From: Melieria omissa
Lineage: Eukaryota; Arthropoda; Insecta; Diptera; Ulidiidae
Assembly: GCA_963971225.1 (NCBI GenBank)
Contig: OZ020267.1
Location: 99,863,536-99,927,535 of the forward strand
Length of the DNA stretch: 64,000 bases
Direction of reading: 5' to 3'
A program made the position numbers and the translations under genes. The notes beneath the pieces were generated by a model. That model was not told where the DNA came from, did not search any database, and saw nothing but the letters and a program-made list of their open reading frames with translations. The stretch's first letter is position 1, and each line of letters opens with the position of its first letter. Below, piece by piece: positions 56,864 through 64,000 of the stretch.

Positions 56864-59584
56864 GAGATACAAACAGGCAAATGTTCACATGTAACATTTA
56901 TCACATAAATCTATATGCTTCTCTATATAAATTTGTTTATAGATAATCAGATTTTGCTTCACAGCCCTTGCATCGATTCTTATCACTTTTTATTTACAAT
57001 TTTTCTGCTTCTTAGTGTAGATTTTTAGTGCTGCCTTCAATTGATTTGCAGTTTGCAGGCAGTGCAGTATTTGTTATTTGATTTCCTTATTTGGTTGCAT
57101 TGAATTTAAATGCAATTTTCAAATCACGCAACAGTGACACAAGCGTACAGCAATAATGGCACTGGAAAAACGTTGCTCGAACAGCACAAATGCGATTTCG
57201 GATGCGGTGCAGCGAGGCGTATGAGTGTTATTTATTACAGGCAATTGCACTTAAGCGTTCGTTTGGCAGCAACAATGGCGACATCGACTTTAAAAAATAT
57301 GTTTTGCATAGAAGGAAAGTGCGCGTGCTTGGTGTGCGTGAGCCAGTCGAACGAAGAGCGGCACCAAAAAAGAAAATTTGAATAGAAGAAATGCAAAGGT
57401 AGCAACATTGGTGCGATTGTCATTCAACCTAAGCACTTACTTAAGCGCCTAACATGTGTGCCATGGAATATATATGTTTGACACACATAAGACCGTTGGA
57501 AGGATATTTGAGCCAATTTTATTTGCATATTTATATTTTCGTTCTGGCTGGAAAATTTATGCCATTTATTTATGTCATTTGTAAGCAGGTCGCGCACTTT
57601 ATCAGGGAGTGAGTAGTCTGACATGTCTAAGCTCTCACTCTGGTCTTGGAGAGTCACGTAAGAAACCAAGATTTTGTGGAGCTGAGTTCCTAGAAAAACG
57701 TCATATTTTGATTACAGAATTTTAAAAGCTTTTTGCTGTAAAGCAACAAAATATGTTTCAATTTTTTTAAGCATACATTTTTTATTATATTCAATTACAT
57801 TTTATGAAAGATTTTTCATTATTTTCTTTTAAGAATTTTAAAAGCCTTTCGCTGTCAAATAACAACAAAATATTTCAAGTTATTTCAAGGCCAAATTTTG
57901 TATTATAGTCAATTACAAATAAATATTAAAAAGTATTTTCTCAACACTTGCAGAGCATCAAAATGAGCATTGAGATTATTTATTATTTCATTGCACAGCT
58001 TACTAAAAGAAACTGTGCCATGAATTTTACTATTCTTAAAGCCAAATAAAATAAACAAAAATTGTAGACATTTTCAAAGCACATTTCGCATTTTTTTAAC
58101 ATAATCTCGTTTTATCTACTTTCAACCATTATTCATCATTAGACTCAACACTGCAAACACTTTCAAACCACTTTCACTGCTGCCTTCAGTGCAATAAATT
58201 GATCAAAAAAATCTATAACGGCCAAAACAGCTTCAGACAGCCATAAATCCCATAATAGCCACAGCCAGCTAACACCGAAGCAACAACAACAACACAACCC
58301 CACCCAGCCATAATTCAAATTCTTGTCAATGTTTAATGTGTTTTTAAAATGCCGCTAACGCCCATTGTATGTTGTGTTAAACGACTTGCAAGCCGAACCC
58401 CCTGAACCCCCTTGAAACAACAAAATAAATAAATTATTATTGGGCAATAATAAACATAAATAAAGAACAACAACAAGCACAAGGTTGCTACTTCATACAA
58501 TCATGTGTGTTCGTGGCGCTGGCAAGAATTTTACCATAGAAGCTGCAGTTAATTTATTTCTGGCCTAACACAAAAAGCTTCAAGGCCACAAGGCAGCCTG
58601 AAAGTACCAAAACGTGTGCCTGCACATACGTAAAGAAGTGGGCTGCAGTGAAGGCCATTACGACTAAGCCAACAGCAGCAGCGATTGAGGCAGCGACATG
58701 GCTAATGTCAGGTCATAAATTTAGTCTAGTCGCCAATTTTTGACTCGACGAATTTGATTGAATTTTTCGACACATATTTCTGGTTCATTTCATTAGAATT
58801 TATTTTTATTTATTTTGTTTACTTTATTTATTTGGATTTTGTATGCCACATTGACTACTACCAGCTGCCAATGTTTGCTACATTGAGCACAATGAAAGTC
58901 TGTAATTGCGGCTCTATGTAATTCCATTGCAACGACCTAATTTTCGGTCGAAATAAAAGTACATTTTTGTTACGTTTTATTGCTATGAAAACATTAAACG
59001 TGAAAAATTACACATTAAGTAATACATTAAGAGATTAGCTTCAGCAAAAACCAATGTGAATGGTAAAAGATTTTTTAAAAATGTTAACAAATCGGCATGG
59101 CGTATGCGTAACATTATTCGGTGATATGCAAATATTGAAGCAATTTGAAGTTGTATTAAATTTTGCATTTCTGTGAGTGTTGAAGTATTTTTTGCTGAGT
59201 TTTTAAATGTTTTTAAAATTTTATATTAGTCTGTAAATACTAACAAAAGAAATTTTTTTCAAGAAGATATTTGAAAATGACGGAGCATTTTTTAATTATT
59301 TTGGTAGTGAAAAACTATTGAACTAAATATTTGTGTTTATTACTTTTGAATTCATTTAACACTTGAACTTTATTTAAAGTCAGTTTCATGTATCTAAGCA
59401 TTGTTTTCTTGTGCCAATCAATAAGCTATGTATGAACTCACATTAGAAAGTAAAGAAATACGTACTTAGGAACCCTGTCTTCAAGCCAATTGATTCGCGG
59501 GGCCGTCTTTCATAGCGTTGGTTGCTGATTTCATTATTCAAAGCAATTTAACAAGAAATATTTTGCACATGTCACATGCTCCTC
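56864..59584 (+). other. Large receptor intron, no gene recognised
   Basis: AT-rich intron. Frames of up to 91 codons (57110-57385) have no recognisable domain, and no RNA gene was seen. Confidence 0.5.
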
Positions 59585-61912
59585 ACTGAACTAAACTGCG
59601 TTGAACTGAATTAAGCTTAACTTTAACTACTCAACTAAATTTAACTGAAGTGAACTGAATTGAGTTGAACTAAACTGAGTTGATGTGAACTAAATTGAGC
59701 TGAACTGAACTGAAGTGAATTGAACTGAAGTGAACTAAGCTGAACTGAACTGAACTAAGCTGAACTGAACTGAAGTAAACTGAACTAAAGTTAACTGAAC
59801 TGAACTGAACTGAACTTAACTAAGCTGAACTAAATCGAACTGAACTGAACTAAACAGATCTGAGTTGAACTGAACTGAAGTGAAGTGAACTAATCTGAAC
59901 TGAACTGAACTGAACTGAACTGAACTGAACTGAACTGAACTGAACTAAGATGAACTAAATCGAGCTGAACTGAACTAAACAGATCTGAATTGAACTGAAC
60001 TGAAATGAACTAAGCTGAACTGCACTGAACTGAACTAAGCTGAACTAAATCGAGCTGAACTGAACTAAACAGATCTGAGTTGGACTAAAGTGAACTGAAT
60101 TGAATTGACGTGAGCTGAACGGAACTGAACTGAACTGAACTGAACTGAACTGAACTGAACTGAACTGAACTGAACTAAACTGAACTGAACTGAACTAAAC
60201 TTAACTAAGCTGAACTAAATCGAACTGAACTGAACTAAACAGATCTGAGTTGAACTGAACTGAACTGAAGTGAACTAATCTGAACTGAACTGAACTAAAC
60301 AGATCTGAGTTGCACTGAACTGAACTGAAGTGAACTAATCTGAACTGAACTAAGCTGAACTAAATCGAGCTGAACTGAACTAAACAGATCTGAATTGAAC
60401 TGAACTGAACTGAACTGAACTGAACTGAACTGAACTAAGATGAACTAAATCGAGCTGAACTGAACTAAACAGATCTGAATTGAACTGAACTGAAATGAAC
60501 TAAGCTGAACTGCACTGAACTGAACTAAGCTGAACTAAATCGAACTGAACTGAACTAAACAGATCTGAGTTGAACTGAACTGAAGTGAAGTGAACTAATC
60601 TGAACTGAACTGAACTGAACTGAACTAAGATGAACTAAATCGAGCTGAACTGAACTAAACAGATCTGAATTGAACTGAACTGAAATGAACTAAGCTGAAC
60701 TGCACTGAACTGAACTAAGCTGAACTAAATCGAGCTGAACTGAACTAAACAGATCTGAGTTGGACTAAAGTGAACTGAATTGAATTGACGTGAGCTGAAC
60801 GGAACTGAACTGAACTGAACTGAACTGAACTGAACTGAACTGAACTGAACTGAACTGAACTGAACTGAACTGAACTGAACTGAACTGAACTGAACTGAAC
60901 TGAACTGAACTGAACTGAACTGAACTGAACTGAACTGAACTGAACTGAACTGAACTGAACTAAACTGAACTGAACTGAACTAAACTTAACTAAGCTGAAC
61001 TAAATCGAACTGAACTGAACTAAACAGATCTGAGTTGAACTGAACTGAACTGAAGTGAACTAATCTGAACTGAACTGAACTAAACAGATCTGAGTTGCAC
61101 TGAACTGAACTGAAGTGAACTAATCTGAACTGAACTAAGCTGAACTAAATCGAGCTGAACTGAACTAAACAGATCTGAATTGAACTGAACTGAACTGAAC
61201 TGAACTGAACTGAACTGAACTGAACTGAACTGAACTAAGATGAACTAAATCGAGCTGAACTGAACTAAACAGATCTGAATTGAACTGAACTGAAATGAAC
61301 TAAGCTGAACTGCACTGAACTGAACTAAGCTGAACTAAATCGAGCTGAACTGAACTAAACAGATCTGAGTTGGACTAAAGTGAACTGAATTGAATTGACG
61401 TGAGCTGAACGGAACTGAACTGAACTGAACTGAACTGAACTGAACTGAACTGAACTGAACTGAACTGAACTGAACTAAACTGAACTGAACTGAACTGAAC
61501 TGAACTAAACTTAACTAAGCTGAACTAAATCGAACTGAACTGAACTAAACAGATCTGAGTTGCACTGAACTGAACTGAAGTGAACTAATCTGAACTGAAC
61601 TAAGCTGAACTAAATCGAGCTGAACTGAACTAAACAGATCTGAATTGAACTGAACTGAACTGAACTGAACTGAACTGAACTGAACTGAACTGAACTGAAC
61701 TGAACTGAACTAAACTAAACTGAACTGAACTGAACTAAACTGAACTGAACTGTACTGTACTGAATTGAACTGAACTACATTGAACTGAACTATATTGAAC
61801 TAAGCTGAATTGAACTGATCTTAAATTAGCTTAATTTAACTGAGCTAAATTGAACTAAGCTGAATAGAACCGAAATGAACAAAATTAAATTGAACTGAAA
61901 TCCACTGAAACT
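59585..61912. repeat. Degenerate (GAACT)n satellite with higher-order repeats
   Basis: About 2.3 kb is built on the pentamer GAACT (CTGAA) with recurrent variants. The variant string AACTAAATCGAGCTGAACTG, then AACTAAACAGATCTGA, recurs 17 times. The C of CAGATC falls at 59855, 59980, 60070, 60240, 60300, 60385, 60470, 60560, 60660, 60750, 61025, 61085, 61170, 61270, 61360, 61550 and 61635. Every interval is a multiple of five. Blocks starting at 60070, 60750 and 61360 repeat the same order of variants, a higher-order unit of about 610-680 bp whose length differs mainly in the pure GAACT run. Confidence 0.95.
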
Positions 61913-62643
61913 TTCCACAACTTTCTATCTGCGAGTTTCTACACTGAAGCAACAAATCAACAGTTTTATGTCGATTTCAAATAACCAGTTGAGTGTTTTT
62001 CTTCACTCAAACTGTTAGTTCCTTTTAAACGACAGTATAGAGTATACAATAGATTTTGACACGATATCTCATTGCTTCATAAATAGAAAAAAAGCGACTT
62101 TTATTACAAATAGTTTCTTCTTTGTTAGATGTTCTGCTGTCAATATTTGCAACGATTTCCTAGAATTTTGTTCTTAAAAAAATTGCGTTGGAAAGTTTTA
62201 AACTGTTTTGTGTTATTCATTGTTAGTTTTTCACTATGTCTAAAATTATCTGAGCTTAAATAATTTGTAAGCTCATAAAATTGTTTGAGTTGTGAAAAAA
62301 ACCCGGAAGTAAGCAGTAAGAAATAAGTACAATTTTCATAAAAGAATACAATTCTAATAGCAGAAATTATGACAAACAAAATAGGAAGACAAACTGTGAA
62401 TTGTCTCTCTATCACAGTGCTCTTCTCCCTCACAACTGACATCTTAAACCTACCAAACACCCAAGCCGAGTCCGAGCCACATAAACCAATCGTTATAGCC
62501 ATTGCCCTCTCGCTAAATAAATACCGTACCACAATTTATTGCCTATTACGTTCGTAAAACTTGCACTAATTATTAAATTTTTTCTCTCTTTTTCTCTTTT
62601 CAATCTTTGCTCTCCAATAAACAATGAAAAAAACTTTGCACAG
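61913..62643 (+). other. End of the large receptor intron
   Basis: AT-rich, with a pyrimidine-rich tract at about 62576-62613 before the CTTTGCACAG acceptor of the 62644 exon. Confidence 0.6.
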
Positions 62644-63089
62644 CAAATTAAAAAGTTGCAGCTCTTAACACAATCAGCCGCGTTGAACCGTGAAACAATT
62701 GCAGCATCGCAATTAGCAACATCAACATCCACCGCATCGGCAGCAGCTGCTGCCGCCGCTGCAGCTGCATCTTCATCGTCATCATCGTCGTCGTCATCGA
62801 CATCAGCAGCGGCAGCAGCAGCCGCTGCCATCGCTACACAAACAGACACAACAGCAGCCGCAGCAGCAACCAGCGGCGCCGGCACAGCGCTCTCACCCAC
62901 ATTGATACACACAGCAACAGCAACTGGCGTCGGCACAGCAACGGGCGGACGCGGCACACCGCTGAGAACGGACAGCAGTGCGAGCATACTAACTGTTGAT
63001 GAGGACTCGTTGTCCTTGGATCGGCTTAATTCGTTGCGCATCTATATGACGTCGGTGAAAATGCTGCCATTCAATTTGCGCATATATGG
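62644..63089 (+). CDS. ADGRA-type adhesion GPCR, exon with Ala/Ser-rich linker and more of the GAIN region
   Basis: This is an open 446-nt stretch after CTTTGCACAG and before GTGAGT. It is phase 0 at the start, matching the previous exon, and phase 2 at the end. It begins QIKKLQLLTQSAALNRE, continues through long homopolymeric stretches (Ala at about residues 33-42, Ser at about 43-52, a second Ala run at about 55-62) and a Thr/Gly-rich stretch. It closes with LSLDRLNSLRIYMTSVKMLP, a strand-like GAIN segment. The low-complexity insert is encoded by mixed GCA/GCT/GCC and TCA/TCG codons, so it is not a pure trinucleotide microsatellite. A pyrimidine-rich tract ends about 25 nt before the acceptor. 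The gene continues beyond the window, where the GPS site and seven-helix domain are expected. Membership in the same gene is inferred from strand, phase and position. Confidence 0.65.
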
Positions 63090-64000
63090 GTGAGTGAGTG
63101 TGCATATGTGTGTGTGTGTGGTGGGTAGCATGAAAACAGCATTGCATAGGTGAGGCTGAGATTTCTGCTACTGCAAAATTTTCATTTTTTTGCGTGCAGT
63201 GCCTTGACTGATGGAAAATTAAATCCTAAAGCAATAGAGTTGAAGCCTAAAGATATGCTACAATATTGAACATTTGTCATCATGATTGAAGAGAGTTATA
63301 TTTCACGCCACTGTTCGTAATAATTAAATGTCAATATTTCAAAAAAATATTTAAGTCTTTGCAGAAGTTTGCACATTGCCACTGCAACTTCATTAAATGC
63401 ATAAAAATTGAGTACTTACTCATAAATAAAAAATGCAACAATAGCAAAAACCTGCAGCGTTGGCGCTAGTTTGGCAAGAAACTAACAGTAAATAAGTAAA
63501 GCAATGGCACAATGAAAAGTGCACCTGAAAAGCAACCCACGACGGTGAGCTTGTGCTGCCAGATACGCAAATGGTGAGAGTGGCGAACGTATGGCGAAAG
63601 CAAACTTTTGATTAAGACTTGAGAGCCAACAAGTGCGAGCGGGAGCGCATCAGTGGAATCCCTAACACACTAATGGACTTAGTTGTGCACAAATTTAGCG
63701 TTAAATCGATACCAAACTCCAAAGAAAAAAATGTATTAAAAAATGTAGTAAAAAAGTAGCAACTAACAGTATTGGCCAAGTTGACTAAAAGACTAGTTTA
63801 GAGACCAAATAGTAGTGAAAAACTTACAAAATGAACCCAGCTTAATATGACAGCAGCAAAATGAGCCGCAGCAAAGTGTAGTTAAAAGTAGTAAAGGTAA
63901 CTGAACATAGCTGGCAGCTCTGCGTTTCTTCGTTCTTACTCGCTCACTCCAATTAGTTTGTGCTTGCACCATTTGTGCCATTTTTCATGGCAGCAAAACT
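63090..64000 (+). other. Start of the next receptor intron
   Basis: Begins GTGAGTGAGTG with a TG run at about 63100-63120. No further exon is visible before the window ends. Confidence 0.6.

Overview
The window looks like nuclear DNA from a higher fly (Brachycera, Schizophora; a tephritid-like fruit fly is my best guess). The grounds are abundant CAA/TTG (opa-like) runs, AT-rich introns, a fly-style 74-nt intron, and insect-type LOA, Gypsy and Tc1 elements. The species call is inference from composition and mobile elements. No bacterial-type operons, rRNA, tRNA or CRISPR arrays were seen.

One host gene on the + strand frames the whole window. Six exons, at 228-364, 30290-30395, 41944-42216, 42291-42716, 44393-44509 and 62644-63089, join in a single consistent reading frame. 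They encode two Ig domains, a hormone-receptor (HormR/HRM) domain and the start of a GAIN-type region. That order fits an adhesion GPCR of the ADGRA (GPR124/GPR125) class; the fly ortholog would be the CG15744 type. The leucine-rich repeats should lie left of the window, and the GPS and seven-helix region right of it. The introns are very large (29.9, 11.5 and 18.1 kb) except for a 74-nt intron that uses a GC-AG splice pair.

A complete single-exon small heat shock (alpha-crystallin) gene lies on the same strand inside the 29.9-kb intron, at 10828-11523. It is the only other protein-coding host gene I can support.

The rest is intronic DNA shaped by mobile elements and satellites. A near-full-length LOA/Baggins-type non-LTR retrotransposon occupies 20307-25628 on the minus strand. 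It has a 10-bp target duplication, an intact ORF1, a frameshift between the endonuclease and reverse transcriptase parts of ORF2, and a 5' end that can be drawn as an HDV-like ribozyme. A short 5'-truncated relative lies at 2262-2532. A decayed second LINE is at about 6620-7666, and short pieces of its CCTAAC-ended 3' tail occur elsewhere. There is a solo Gypsy LTR (13551-13973), two LTR-like relatives, a palindromic Tc1 derivative (45328-46966), a TTAA-bounded element ending in a near-perfect 274-bp palindrome (53381-54236), and a TAA-flanked MITE (56418-56860).

Tandem arrays are prominent: (GACTA)n, (AAAAT)n, (AAGACT)n, a nonamer/hexamer pyrimidine array, a degenerate (GAACT)n array with higher-order structure, an AT-rich 130-bp repeat, and a diverged dimeric ~130-bp repeat carrying a CCACGCCCAC box in most units. 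Long open frames over these arrays are artefacts. I found no new defence or enzymatic system. The best leads are the candidate ribozyme, the palindromic elements and the two higher-order repeat arrays.
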